Positions 55,579 to 64,000 are shown, counted from the stretch's first letter. The stretch is DNA of 64,000 bases from Halobaculum gomorrense (GCF_900129775.1 NZ_FQWV01000002.1:434001-498000); one strand, 5' to 3'. The notes: a model not told the origin generated them from the letters alone. Program-made: numbers and translations.

Positions 55579-56391
55579 CTACACCGACGTGACCGACAGC
55601 AGCGGCACCATCGCCGCGACCCCGACGATGACGCCGGCGACGAGCTCGCGCTTCCCGTCGCCCGCGAGCCCATCGCCCAGCTCCAGCGCCTCCGGGATGA
55701 ACTCCGTGAGCACGAGGTACACCATCGCCCCCGCGGCGAAGCCGAAGCCGATCGGAAGGAACCGCCGAGCCAGCGTGACGAAGTAGAAGGCGATCACCGC
55801 GCCGACCGGCTGCGGAAGGCTGGAGAACACCGCCCACCACACCATCTTCGGCGGCGACACGTCCATCGACCGAAGGGGGATCGACACCGCCACCCCCTCT
55901 GGGACGTTGTGGACCGAGATGGCGACTGTCATGAACACCGCCAGCAGCGGCACCGCAGTGCCGAACAGCACGACTCCGCCGGGCGTGTCGAACCCCAACT
56001 CCGCGAAGGAGACGCCGACGGCGACGCCCTCGGGGAAGCTGTGGACCGTGAGCACGCCGAGGATGAGCAGGAGCTTCCGGTAGTCGGCCTGCTCGTACTG
56101 CTTCGGGTGCACCTCTGCGCCCTCGATGACCTCGTGGGCGACGACGACGAGCAGGACACCCGCCAGCGCGCCGACGCCCAACTCCACGGGGCCGCCGTAC
56201 GCGAGCCCCTCGCTCACCAGCCCGAACAGCGACGCGCCGAGCATGATCCCCGAGGCGAGCCCCCACAGGACCACGTTCCAGCGGTCGCCGATGTCGTCGA
56301 CGAGCAAAAAGGGGATCGTGCCCAGCCCGGTCGCGAGGGCGGTTACTACCCCCGCGACGAAGACGAACACGTACGCGCCGGCGTCGACCAT
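55579..56391 (-). CDS. ZIP-family metal transporter
   Basis: The 270-residue protein has about eight helices with the ZIP metal-site motifs HSFPEG (helix 4) and HNVPEG (helix 5), both with His and Glu ligands. HEVIEG at about residue 85 is an additional His motif. It imports zinc or a similar divalent ion into the cytosol. AACTTAAC about 27 nt before the ATG is the promoter. It does not share a unit with the M24 peptidase gene. Confidence 0.94.
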   Translation of the reverse strand: MVDAGAYVFVFVAGVVTALATGLGTIPFLLVDDIGDRWNVVLWGLASGIMLGASLFGLVSEGLAYGGPVELGVGALAGVLLVVVAHEVIEGAEVHPKQYEQADYRKLLLILGVLTVHSFPEGVAVGVSFAELGFDTPGGVVLFGTAVPLLAVFMTVAISVHNVPEGVAVSIPLRSMDVSPPKMVWWAVFSSLPQPVGAVIAFYFVTLARRFLPIGFGFAAGAMVYLVLTEFIPEALELGDGLAGDGKRELVAGVIVGVAAMVPLLSVTSV

Positions 56392-56544
56392 ATCAGAGCT
56401 ACCCGACCCGCGGAGTTAAGTTTCACGTCACTGACTATTTTCGGCCGACCGAAACCGACGGGACAGACGATCCCGAACACGTGCGGGAGATCGTCGGAGC
56501 CGTCAGTCGCGCGATCCTGCTCAGAAATCAGTCACTTCCCGGGG

Positions 56545-57747
56545 CTACGCCGTCTTCCAGTCGCGGTCGGTTCGGTTCAGACGCACGCAGCCGTCGTCGG
56601 TGACGACGACGAGGTCCTCGATCCGGACGCCGAACTCACCGGACAGGTAGATTCCGGGCTCGACGCTGAACACCATGCCCGGCTCCAGTTCTCGCTCGCC
56701 GCCCGAGCCGACGAACGGCTCCTCGTGCACGTCGAGACCGACGCCGTGGCCCGTCCGGTGGACGAACTCGTCGCCGTAGCCGGCCTCCTCGATGACCTCG
56801 CGGGCGGCGGCGTCGACCTCCTCTGTCGTGACGCCCGGCTCGCCCGCCTCGACGGCGGCCTCCTGCGCCTCGCGGACGACGCGGTGGACCTCGCGGAAGC
56901 CCTCGGACGGCTCGTCGTCGCCGAACACGAGCGTTCGGGTCTGATCTGAGGGATAGCCGTCGACGCGCGTGCCGAAGTCGAGGACGACGGGGTCGCCCGC
57001 CCCGATCACGCGGTCGCCGTGGGCGTGGTGGGGCATCGCGCCGTTCGGTCCGGAGCCGACGATGGTCTCGAAGGAGACGCCGGTGCCGCCGTGGGCCTCC
57101 AAGCGGTCCTCGATGCGGTGCGCGAGGTCGGTCTCCGTCATCCCGACGACCTCCTCGCCCCATTCGCGCAGGTCGCGGATCACCGCGTCGGCGGCCTCGC
57201 CCGCGCGGCGGAGGGCAGCGACCTCGGCGTCGTCCTTGGTCACGCGCAGGTCCCCGAGCACGTCGCCCGCGAGCCCGAACGTCGCGTCCGGGAGCACCTC
57301 GCGGAGGTCCTGCGTGAACCGGGCGTGCATGGTGTCGTCGACGAGGACGCGGGGCGAACCGCCGTGGCTGTCGTCGCCGTCGTCGTCGCGGCGGGTCAAG
57401 CCGAGGCCGTCCGCGACCGCCGCCAGCGCGGCGACGGGATCTTCGCCGTCGGCCCACGTGCGCACGTCGTTGACGGCGGCCTCGGCGCGCACCTGTTCGC
57501 CGGACAGTTCGGGGACGAGGAACACGGGGTCGCGATCGGGGGTGACGAACAGCAGGAAGTGGCGCTCGCTGGGGTGCTCGCTGTAGCCCGTGAGGTAGCG
57601 GAGGTTCGTGCTCGGGAACAAGACGAGCGCGTCGGCGTCGGCGGCGAGGCGGTCCCGGGCGGCGTCGAGTCGGCGGGCGTACGGGTCGTTGGAGGCGGAC
57701 GAGGCGTCGGGGGCGGACGAGGCGTCGGAGGCGTCGGAACCGTTCAT
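56545..57747 (-). CDS. M24 Xaa-Pro peptidase
   Basis: The 400-residue protein belongs to the aminopeptidase P/prolidase group. The metal ligands are seen as Asp in VVLDFGT, Asp in YPSDQTRT, His in HRTGHGVGL, Glu in FSVEPGIYL and Glu in RIEDLVV. The N-terminal half is the creatinase-like domain (STNLRYLTGYSEHPSERHFLL). The first 25 residues are a Ser/Ala/Asp repeat. GTTCAATT about 27 nt before the ATG supports the start. It hydrolyses proline peptides in the cytosol. Confidence 0.93.
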   Translation of the reverse strand: MNGSDASDASSAPDASSASNDPYARRLDAARDRLAADADALVLFPSTNLRYLTGYSEHPSERHFLLFVTPDRDPVFLVPELSGEQVRAEAAVNDVRTWADGEDPVAALAAVADGLGLTRRDDDGDDSHGGSPRVLVDDTMHARFTQDLREVLPDATFGLAGDVLGDLRVTKDDAEVAALRRAGEAADAVIRDLREWGEEVVGMTETDLAHRIEDRLEAHGGTGVSFETIVGSGPNGAMPHHAHGDRVIGAGDPVVLDFGTRVDGYPSDQTRTLVFGDDEPSEGFREVHRVVREAQEAAVEAGEPGVTTEEVDAAAREVIEEAGYGDEFVHRTGHGVGLDVHEEPFVGSGGERELEPGMVFSVEPGIYLSGEFGVRIEDLVVVTDDGCVRLNRTDRDWKTA

Positions 57748-57825
57748 GCGCGACGGTTCCGTCGCCGCCGAATTGAACGCGTCGGAAAGGTCGCCTGCGG
57801 TCCGGGCTCGGAGCCGGTCGCCGAC

Positions 57826-59469
57826 TCAGTCGCCGCGGACGAACCGGTCGTACGCCGACAGGAAATCCTCGTCGGACTCGGCGGTGCGCGCCCAGTCGGC
57901 GAGCCCGCGCTCCTCGTTGGTGCCGGGGATCAGGTTGTCGAGGGTGAACGCGACGACGCCGCCGACGCTGATGGCCGTCGACCCGACGACGAACACCGTG
58001 TCGGCGACCACATCGGTGCCGAGCACCGCGCCGAGGACCGGCACCGCGGCCATGCTCTGCGCGAAGAACGCTGCGCCGCCCATCCCGTCGGGCGCGGCGG
58101 CGGCGACGTTGCCGAAGTACTCGGGGACGAACAGTCCGGCGAACAGCGACACGCCGAGCACGAAGAGGTTCCGCTGGGAGTCCAGGTCGACGTACTTCAG
58201 GTTCGAGAGGCCGACGCCGACGATCTGGCCGAACATCGCGACGTAGAGACCGCCGACGACCGGGTCGGGAATGCTGGCGATGAGCGCGCCGAACGGGCCG
58301 AAGAAGCCGACCACGAGCATCGCCGCCGCGCCCACCTGCACGACGTACCGCGAGGCGACGCCGGTGAGCCCGATGGCGCCGATGTTCTCCGAGTAGGAGG
58401 TAGAGCCGCCGGCGCCCATCAGCCCGGCGAAGACGTTCGCGATCCCCTCCATCCCGATGCCGTGGGTGATGCGCTTCTCGGAGGGCGCGCCGACGCCTGA
58501 GAGCCGCGCGACTGCGTGGTAGTCGCCCAGCGACTCGATGATCGACGCGATCACGCCCGCGAGCATCCCGACGACGAAGCTCGCCGTCACCCGCGGGACG
58601 CCCCACTGGAGGGGGTAGATGGCGACCGCCAGCGGCGCCTCCGCGACCGGCCCGAGGTCGACGTAGCCGGGCGTGCCGGGCGCGTACACGCCCGCCGCAG
58701 ACAGCGCGAGCGCGACGGCGTAGGCGACGACGATCCCCAAAAGCACCGGGAACAGCCGGAACGCCCGCGAGCGGTCGCCGAGGAACTGCGAGAAGGCGGC
58801 GATGAGGCCGAACGTGAGCAGCAGCAGCGGCCAGTTTTGCGTCGCGCTGGCGACCTGCGGGGCCGAGAACAGCGTCAGCCCGATGAGGACGATCACCGGC
58901 GCGATCACGACCGGGGAGACGTAACGGCGCAGGCGCCCCACCAGCCCGAGGTAGCCGATGGCGACTTCGAAGAGGGCGGCGACGACGATCGCTCCTTGCA
59001 ACTGCAGCAGGGCGGCGCGCCACGCCGCCACCCCGCCGCCGGGCGGGTTCGCGACGACGACGCCGACGATCGCCAGCGCGGGCGCCAGCATCGAGAACGG
59101 CGCCCCCTGCACGATCGGGTAGCGGTTCCCGAGCGTCGTCTGTGCGAGCGTGGCGATCCCCGAGACGACGAAGAACGTCCCGACGAACCGCGGAACGAAC
59201 TGGTCTGGCATCCCCATCGCGCCCGCGAGGATCAGCGGGACGGCGATGTTCGCCCCGACCATCGTCAGGTAGTGCTGGAGCCCCAGCCCCAGCGACTGGA
59301 GGAACGGCGGCCGGTCGTCGATCCCATAGGTGATGAGCGACGATCCGCCGTCGCCGCCGTCGGTGCGTGCGCGGTCCGCCGAGGCGGACGGGTCGCTCGG
59401 CGGATCCGTTCCGCCCTGGCTGGTATCCCCTGGCATCTCTGCCGAGTCGTTCGCAGTTTCGGACTTCAC
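57826..59469 (-). CDS. Nucleobase:cation symporter (NCS2, uracil/xanthine type)
   Basis: The 547-residue protein has about 14 helices. NCS2 motifs are QHYLTMVGANIAVPLIL near the first helix, IIESLGDYHAVARLSG (the helix 8 Glu), and MGAGGSTSYSENIGAIGLTGVASR (helix 10, the uracil/xanthine signature region). It carries uracil, xanthine or a related base. The first 45 residues are disordered and acidic. A GTG at 59469 gives the full length, but an ATG at 59436 is also plausible. No operon partner. Confidence 0.92.
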   Translation of the reverse strand: MKSETANDSAEMPGDTSQGGTDPPSDPSASADRARTDGGDGGSSLITYGIDDRPPFLQSLGLGLQHYLTMVGANIAVPLILAGAMGMPDQFVPRFVGTFFVVSGIATLAQTTLGNRYPIVQGAPFSMLAPALAIVGVVVANPPGGGVAAWRAALLQLQGAIVVAALFEVAIGYLGLVGRLRRYVSPVVIAPVIVLIGLTLFSAPQVASATQNWPLLLLTFGLIAAFSQFLGDRSRAFRLFPVLLGIVVAYAVALALSAAGVYAPGTPGYVDLGPVAEAPLAVAIYPLQWGVPRVTASFVVGMLAGVIASIIESLGDYHAVARLSGVGAPSEKRITHGIGMEGIANVFAGLMGAGGSTSYSENIGAIGLTGVASRYVVQVGAAAMLVVGFFGPFGALIASIPDPVVGGLYVAMFGQIVGVGLSNLKYVDLDSQRNLFVLGVSLFAGLFVPEYFGNVAAAAPDGMGGAAFFAQSMAAVPVLGAVLGTDVVADTVFVVGSTAISVGGVVAFTLDNLIPGTNEERGLADWARTAESDEDFLSAYDRFVRGD

Positions 59470-59560
59470 GCTGTCGCTCTCGGGACGAACGTGTCGACGG
59501 GACGACGACAGACGACCGCGACGACGGATGACCGGACGGACGGGTCGGCCTCGCCTTCGG

Positions 59561-60508
59561 CTACCGGTCGGTCAGGAACCGATCGACCGCCTCGCGCGTC
59601 GGAATCGCCGCCATCGCGCCCTGTGCGGTCGTCGCGCGGGCGCCGACGGCGTTGGCGAACCGCAGCGCCGCCCCCAGCGACGCCCCGCCGTCGAGCGCGT
59701 CGACGACGCCCGCGGTGAAGGCGTCGCCCGCGCCGGTCGTGTCGACCACGTCGGCGTCGAATCCCGGGTGTTCGGCGTGCCCCGCACCCCACGGGGCGCC
59801 GGCGGTCGAGCGGGCAGTCGCCCCCGCGGCGCCGCGGGTGATCACCGCGGTGTGTGGCCCGTCGGCGACGACGGCCGAGGCGAGCGCCTCTGCGGTCCCC
59901 TCGTAGCCGGCCGGTTCGAGGTCCTCCGCGGAGGCGACGAGCACGTCCACGTCGGGCAGCGCCCGCGCGAGCGTGTCGGTGTAATCGAACTCGCGCCACA
60001 GCGAGGGGCGCGCGTTCGGGTCGAACGAGACGGTCACGTCGGCGGGAACGCGCTCCAGCAGGTCGAAGACGGTCGAGCGGACCGGCTCGTGGGCCAACTC
60101 GACGCCGCCGACGTGGACCCAGTCGAGGTCGGTCAGCGCCGCGTCATCGACGGTCGCGGGGTCGAGGGCGGCGGCGGCCGTCCCCTCCAGGTACAGCGAG
60201 AACGACCGCTCGCCGTCGGCGTCGAGGGCCACGAGCGCGAGCCCCGTGGGCGCGTCCGGGTCGCGTTCGACGTACGCCTCCGGGATCGCCTCCTCGCGGA
60301 GCGTGTCCGCGAGGAAGTCGCCGAAGCCGTCGTCGCCGAGGCGGGTCCACAGCGCCGGCGCCTCGCCGAGGCGCGCGAGGCCGACCGCGACGTTCGCGGG
60401 CGCGCCGCCCGGATGGCGCACGTACGCGTCCGCGTCGCCGAGGTCGCCGGCGGCGGCCGCGGCGGGGTGGAGGTCGACGATGCACTCGCCGACGACGAGC
60501 CGGGTCAT
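59561..60508 (-). CDS. PfkB-family sugar kinase
   Basis: The 315-residue protein begins LVVGECIVDLHP and has RHPGGAPANVAVGLARLG, the substrate-binding glycines, and near the end VDTTGAGDAFTAGVVDAL, whose Asp is the catalytic base. It fits the fructokinase/KDG kinase side of PfkB. The actual sugar is unknown. Its ATG overlaps the stop of the isomerase gene upstream (ATGA), so the two are translated as a unit and probably act on the same sugar. Confidence 0.92.
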   Translation of the reverse strand: MTRLVVGECIVDLHPAAAAAGDLGDADAYVRHPGGAPANVAVGLARLGEAPALWTRLGDDGFGDFLADTLREEAIPEAYVERDPDAPTGLALVALDADGERSFSLYLEGTAAAALDPATVDDAALTDLDWVHVGGVELAHEPVRSTVFDLLERVPADVTVSFDPNARPSLWREFDYTDTLARALPDVDVLVASAEDLEPAGYEGTAEALASAVVADGPHTAVITRGAAGATARSTAGAPWGAGHAEHPGFDADVVDTTGAGDAFTAGVVDALDGGASLGAALRFANAVGARATTAQGAMAAIPTREAVDRFLTDR

Positions 60509-61326
60509 TCGTCTCCCTCTCGGTCGCTTCGATCGCTGCGAGCGGCCGCCAACAGCTCCTCGATCCGATCGCGGCTGTGCCCGAGGTACGCCGCGTCGCG
60601 GGTGAACACCTCCGCAGAGAGCGTCCCCGTCCAGTCGTCCGGCAGCGCGCCGAACAGCCGCTCGAAGTCGACGAATCCCGCGCCGATCGGGAGGTGCTCG
60701 TCGTCGGGGCCGCGCACGTCGTTGCAGTGGAAATGCGAGATCCGGTCGGCGCGCTCGTCGATCAGCGCCGCGATCCCGCCGTCGTCGCGGCCGTCGACGC
60801 GGGCGTGGCCGGTGTCGAGACACATCGACACGTCGGTCCGGTCGAGCAGTTCTCCGATCCGGTTCGTGTCGAACCGGCCGCGAGGGATGTTCTCGGCGAC
60901 GATCTCGACGCCGCGGCCGGCGGCGTACGCGTCGAGGTGGCGGACCGACTCGACGATCGCGTCGCCGACCGTCTCGTCGTCATGTGCGGGCGCCCACGCG
61001 TCGGTGGTCGGGTGCAGCGTCGCCTTCGTCGCCCCGAGGTCGGCCGCGAGGTCGACGTGCGCCTCCAGCTCGGCGACGGCGCCCGAGCGGACGGCGTCGA
61101 AGGGGGAGCCGGGGTCGATCGACCCGAACGGGAGGTGGACGGTGCAGCCGATCCCGCGCTCCGCGAGCGCAGAGCGAAGGTCCTCGCGGCGCGGGGCGAG
61201 GCTGTTGCGGGCGCCGGCGCCGTCGAGCATCACCTCGACGTAGTCGTAGCCGCGGTCGGCGGCCGTCGCGACCGCCTCCAGCGGGTCCATTCCGAGTTGG
61301 GTGACGAACCCGACGTCGACGTTCAT
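60505..61326 (-). CDS. Sugar phosphate isomerase/epimerase (AP endonuclease family 2)
   Basis: The 273-residue TIM-barrel protein begins MNVDVGFVTQLGMDPLEAV, has EVMLDGAGARNSL, CTVHLPFGSID with a His ligand, IVAENIPRGRF with the metal Glu, MCLDTGHA with Asp and His, and ISHFHCNDVRG. The ligand set (Glu, Asp, His) is that of xylose isomerase-like sugar isomerases and DNA endonuclease IV. The sequence lacks features of a DNA enzyme and pairs with PfkB. The ATG at 61326 is the clear start. Confidence 0.88.
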   Translation of the reverse strand: MNVDVGFVTQLGMDPLEAVATAADRGYDYVEVMLDGAGARNSLAPRREDLRSALAERGIGCTVHLPFGSIDPGSPFDAVRSGAVAELEAHVDLAADLGATKATLHPTTDAWAPAHDDETVGDAIVESVRHLDAYAAGRGVEIVAENIPRGRFDTNRIGELLDRTDVSMCLDTGHARVDGRDDGGIAALIDERADRISHFHCNDVRGPDDEHLPIGAGFVDFERLFGALPDDWTGTLSAEVFTRDAAYLGHSRDRIEELLAAARSDRSDREGDE

Positions 61327-61437
61327 ACCCACCGTACCACGCGTCGCCACTTCGACCCTCCGACCGCGGACGGCCGTCCCGGGAGTGCCGTCGACCCGCG
61401 GCCGCGTCGGCAGAACGCTGCGGCGGCCGTGGTCGGC

Positions 61438-63684
61438 TCAGCTGTCGTCGCCGGTCGTCTCGCCCGGCGTCGACTCCCCGAGCGGTCGCCACTCGTCGGG
61501 GCCGCCGTCGGCGCGCTCGGCGCCGGCGGCGACCCCCCACGGGTCCATCTGGTCGAGCGCAGTCGGCGGATCCGCAGTCGGTTCGGCGGCGCGGAGGCAC
61601 ACGATCACGACCGTGCCGATGTCGTCGAGCGACTCGTGCGCCGGTTCGTCGGCCGCCGCGTCCCCGCCGTCGAGGAAGGCGAGCTCGCCGTCGACGCCGT
61701 CGACGATCCACCGGACCAGCCACAGGCCGAGCCCGCTGGCGTGGCGAAGCTGCGTCTCGTGGCCCGACTCCACGGCCGCGCGGTCCTCCTCGGGGATCCC
61801 AGGCCCGTCGTCGGCGATGCGGAGCTCGACCTCGTCGGAGCCGGCGGTGAGCCCGACCGCCACCCGCGCGCGCTCGCCGTCGTGGTGGCGCACGGCGTTC
61901 TCGACGACGTTCCACACGGCGGTTGCGAGCAGCTCGTCGGCGTACGCGGCCGCGTCTGCGTCGGCGTCGACGGTCACCGTGGCCGTCGGGAATCGCTCGC
62001 GGGCGCGGGCGGCCACCTCCTCGACGACGCGAGTCACGTCGACCGGTCGCCCGCCGTGGTCCGTCCGACGCAGCGTCTGGTCGACGCCGCGGACGCGGGT
62101 GCCCAGCGAGGCCAGCCGCTCGGCCGAGCGCTGGATCCGTTGTGCGTACTCGGCGGCGGCGTCGCCGGCGGTGGATTCGATCACGTCGGCGTAGCCGAGC
62201 ACGACGTTCAGTTCGTTGCGCAGGTCGTGCCGGAGAACGCGCGTCAACACGCGGAGGCGCTGCTCGTAGCGGTCCCGCCGGGTCTCGTCGCGGAGGGTGA
62301 GCAAGTAGCCGCCGATGTGCGGGTCGTGAAAGCGGTTGACGCCGACGCCGTCGAGGATCCGCCAGCCGCCGTCGCGGTGTTCGACCCGGAACGAGACCCT
62401 GACGCGCTCGCCCGGCCGCCCGAGGCTCTCCGCGAACCGCTTTGCGACCGACCGGCGGTCGTCCGGGTGAATGTACTCGGTGAACTCGCCGCCGGTGACC
62501 TGCTCCGGATCGTATCCGAGCACGGTCTCCACGGCGGGGCTGACGTATTCGAGAACCCCGTCGGCGTCGGCGACCGCGACGATGTCCTCGGAGTGTTCGA
62601 CGTACGAGCGGTAGCGCCGCTGGATCTCGGTCTGTTCGGTCACGTCGCGAAACACGAGGAGTCGGACCCCCTCGCGTCCGAGCGACTCGCAGGTCGCCTC
62701 GAAGTAGCGCGGCCCCGCGGCGCCATCGCCGAACACTCCGCCCGCCGGGGCGTCGTCGTCCCGCGGGTCGAGCACGATCTCCGCGTCCTCGCCGTCGAGG
62801 AGGTCCGTCTCGACGACGGCGTCGGGAAGCACGTGCGCGGCGTCCGACCCCACCCAGTCGTCGCCGAGGGCGAACGCCTCGCACGCGGCCGGATTCGTTT
62901 CGAGCACGCGCTCGTCCTCGTCGACCACGACGATGGCGTCGTCGAGTTCCGCGAACACCGTCTCGTGGGCGACGGCGGCCACGTCGAAGAGGTCGTACCT
63001 GGCCATCGCAAGCAGCAGCGCCAGGCTGACCGTCCCGAACGCCACGGGGGTCGCGTCGAACGGCGGCGCCCACGACGGCCGGAGGACGAACAGCGACGCG
63101 GTCGCGACCGGCACCGCGGTCCCGCCACAGAGCAGGGCCGCCTGCATCCGGTATGAGTCGGACGACCGCAGCGCCGCCCGGCCCAACAGCGAGACGAACA
63201 CCACTCCCGCGAGCACGCCGTACGCGACGTGCGCGACGAGCACGGGACCGGGGTCGCCGACGAGCAGCGTCGCGCCGTAGGCCGTCCGCGCCTCGATGTC
63301 GGCGAAGAAGAGGCCGGCGGGATTCACCACGGCGATCGCCCCGACGAGCGCCGGCTCGACCGCGAGCGCGGCGACTCGCGGCGGCGTCAGCCACCCGCCG
63401 TGGCCCGCGTACGTGACCGCGAACAGCAGCGACGTCGTCACGACGGGGAGCGAGACGATCCACTTCAGTCGCGCCAGGTCGGCGGCCTGGGCTGTCGTCC
63501 CGGCCATCGTGTGGAGGCCGAACGTCGTCGCCCACACCGCGACGATTCCCAGCGTGACGGCGATGGCGCCGCCCGCGTGGTCCGTCCGCTCGCGAGTCCG
63601 GAGAAACGCGAGCGCCCCTGCCGCCGCCGACACCAACGCGGAGCCGAATGCGGCGGCGGCGAGCACGTCTGAAGCGTGGACCAT
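61438..63684 (-). CDS. 7TM-PAS-PAS sensor histidine kinase
   Basis: The 748-residue protein has seven helices (1-215), as in 7TM histidine kinases. Two PAS domains follow (about 235-350, then 355-475, with EYVSPAVETVLGYDPEQV). The H-box is VLRHDLRNELNVV with His486. The ATPase has VVENAVRHHDG, DDGPGIP and SGLGLWLVRW. No response regulator is close. Signals might be a ligand at the membrane and a redox or light cue through PAS. The TATA-like TTTATAATC lies between arms of an inverted repeat, with about 8 nt of leader. Its C-terminal 50 residues are a proline-rich tail. Confidence 0.92.
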   Translation of the reverse strand: MVHASDVLAAAAFGSALVSAAAGALAFLRTRERTDHAGGAIAVTLGIVAVWATTFGLHTMAGTTAQAADLARLKWIVSLPVVTTSLLFAVTYAGHGGWLTPPRVAALAVEPALVGAIAVVNPAGLFFADIEARTAYGATLLVGDPGPVLVAHVAYGVLAGVVFVSLLGRAALRSSDSYRMQAALLCGGTAVPVATASLFVLRPSWAPPFDATPVAFGTVSLALLLAMARYDLFDVAAVAHETVFAELDDAIVVVDEDERVLETNPAACEAFALGDDWVGSDAAHVLPDAVVETDLLDGEDAEIVLDPRDDDAPAGGVFGDGAAGPRYFEATCESLGREGVRLLVFRDVTEQTEIQRRYRSYVEHSEDIVAVADADGVLEYVSPAVETVLGYDPEQVTGGEFTEYIHPDDRRSVAKRFAESLGRPGERVRVSFRVEHRDGGWRILDGVGVNRFHDPHIGGYLLTLRDETRRDRYEQRLRVLTRVLRHDLRNELNVVLGYADVIESTAGDAAAEYAQRIQRSAERLASLGTRVRGVDQTLRRTDHGGRPVDVTRVVEEVAARARERFPTATVTVDADADAAAYADELLATAVWNVVENAVRHHDGERARVAVGLTAGSDEVELRIADDGPGIPEEDRAAVESGHETQLRHASGLGLWLVRWIVDGVDGELAFLDGGDAAADEPAHESLDDIGTVVIVCLRAAEPTADPPTALDQMDPWGVAAGAERADGGPDEWRPLGESTPGETTGDDS

Positions 63685-63706
63685 TGCGAAGGGTGGATCC
63701 GGGTGA

Positions 63707-63735
63707 CTGGAGTCCGATTATAAATTCGACTCCAG
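63707..63735 (-). promoter_or_regulatory. Candidate operator: inverted repeat around the histidine kinase TATA box
   Basis: CTGGAGTC (63707-63714) and GACTCCAG (63728-63735) are perfect inverted copies, 21 bp apart centre to centre (two helical turns). The 13-bp spacer is the TATA box (ATTATAAATT). A dimeric repressor bound here would block TBP. This is the clearest operator-like site in the window. Confidence 0.6.
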
Positions 63736-63801
63736 AATTATCAGATCGGATTGTCCGGCGTTCGACCTCGGACGCAGCTGTTTGGGCTGGCCGGACCCCG
63801 C

Positions 63802-63858
63802 TTACAGCCCGAGTTGCCGACCGATGATGAGGTGCTGGATTTCGCTGGTCCCGCTCGA
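63802..63858 (-). pseudogene. C-terminal remnant of an acyl-CoA dehydrogenase
   Basis: On the minus strand this reads SSGTSEIQHLIIGRQLGL and stop, the exact C-terminus of an acyl-CoA dehydrogenase. Nothing before it fits the family; upstream is GAGCGAACGAGCGAG-type simple sequence. Compared with the intact end at 63972-64000, three of 29 bases differ, all in third codon positions. It is the leftover tail of a second, deleted gene copy. Confidence 0.7.
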
Positions 63859-63971
63859 GAGCCCTCGCTCGTTCGCTCCGCTCGCGGGTCGCGTGCGCTT
63901 CCCGCTCGCATCGCGGCCTCCCGCCGGTCGGCCGCGCGTCTCACTCGCTCGCCCTTTTCATGTCAAACAGG

Positions 63972-64000
63972 TTACAGTCCGAGTTGTCGACCGATAATGA
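63972..64000 (-). CDS. Acyl-CoA dehydrogenase, 3' end only
   Basis: Only the last nine codons are inside the window: IIGRQLGL and a TAA stop. This is the typical C-terminus of haloarchaeal acyl-CoA dehydrogenases, which oxidise acyl-CoA to enoyl-CoA with FAD. The rest of the gene lies to the right. The match is short, but the paralogous tail 114 bp away with the longer GTSEIQ motif makes the call safe. It could feed on products of the acyl-CoA synthetase at 20 kb. Confidence 0.65.

Noticed and set aside
57680-57740. Repeated GACGAGGCGTCG-like units in the M24 peptidase start
   Set aside because: They encode a Ser/Ala/Asp-rich disordered N-terminus (DASSAPDASSAS); this is low complexity within a real gene, not a mobile repeat.
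59854-63156. An open plus-strand frame of 1100 codons across the kinase, isomerase and histidine kinase genes
   Set aside because: It is antisense to three well-supported genes, its product is almost pure Arg/Pro/Ala/Val, and it results from very high GC content.

Overview
This window is chromosomal DNA of a halophilic archaeon (class Halobacteria). The evidence is very high GC, proteins rich in Asp and Glu, leaderless genes whose TATA-like box is centred about 27 nt before the start codon, a Tat-targeted subtilase, archaeal respiratory genes without NuoEFG, and several small protein families I know only from haloarchaea. I cannot place it to genus; a Haloferacales-type organism is a guess. 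I found no tRNA, rRNA, CRISPR array, integrase, transposase or prophage. Most of the window reads as ordinary core chromosome, densely packed and on both strands.

Layout. 1-3.7 kb: the 3' end of an Agl23-type membrane protein, then purK and purE (purine synthesis). 3.8-14.6 kb: a complete haloarchaeal complex I operon, nuoA-B-CD-H-I-J1-J2-K-L-M-N, with a second promoter-like site before the split nuoJ. 14.7-19.9 kb: a TrkA_N-DHH phosphoesterase, a CBS-ParB-like protein, a Tat subtilase and an aldo/keto reductase. 20-24 kb: an acyl-CoA synthetase, a decayed zinc-ribbon gene carrying a small hairpin insertion, a tiny membrane protein and an FeS-type photolyase. 24-29.9 kb: CopA and a CopZ-like chaperone (copper), an AhpD-like protein, two membrane proteins and a second aldo/keto reductase. 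29.9-34.5 kb: a GH13-like glycosidase (glucosylglycerol hydrolase type), an RCK-type potassium channel and a CDGSH protein. 34.5-41.1 kb: a haem-copper oxidase subunit III, small regulators, a polytopic membrane protein coupled to a zinc-finger membrane protein, a 788-residue modular protein and an HTH regulator. 41.3-53.4 kb: purA, a redoxin overlapping a UbiA prenyltransferase, a DUF547 protein, a Trm112-like protein, DR2241 and CbiX (tetrapyrrole), cysS and UspA. 53.4-64 kb: trxB, a hairpin cluster, a ZIP transporter, an M24 peptidase, a nucleobase permease, a sugar isomerase/kinase pair, a 7TM-PAS histidine kinase, and the 3' end of an acyl-CoA dehydrogenase preceded by a leftover C-terminal fragment of a paralogue.

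Most start codons here can be settled by promoter spacing. Where two in-frame starts competed, I chose the one that sits about 27 nt from a TATA-like element. The most unusual signals are non-genic: a perfect 8+8 bp inverted repeat bracketing the TATA box of the histidine kinase gene; a cluster of four hairpins between trxB and the next gene, two of them inverted copies of each other; a 60-bp hairpin-bearing insertion in the zinc-ribbon pseudogene; and the acyl-CoA dehydrogenase remnant. The most interesting genic ones are the DHH and CBS-ParB neighbours, which are candidates for nucleotide or serine metabolism, and the 788-residue modular protein.
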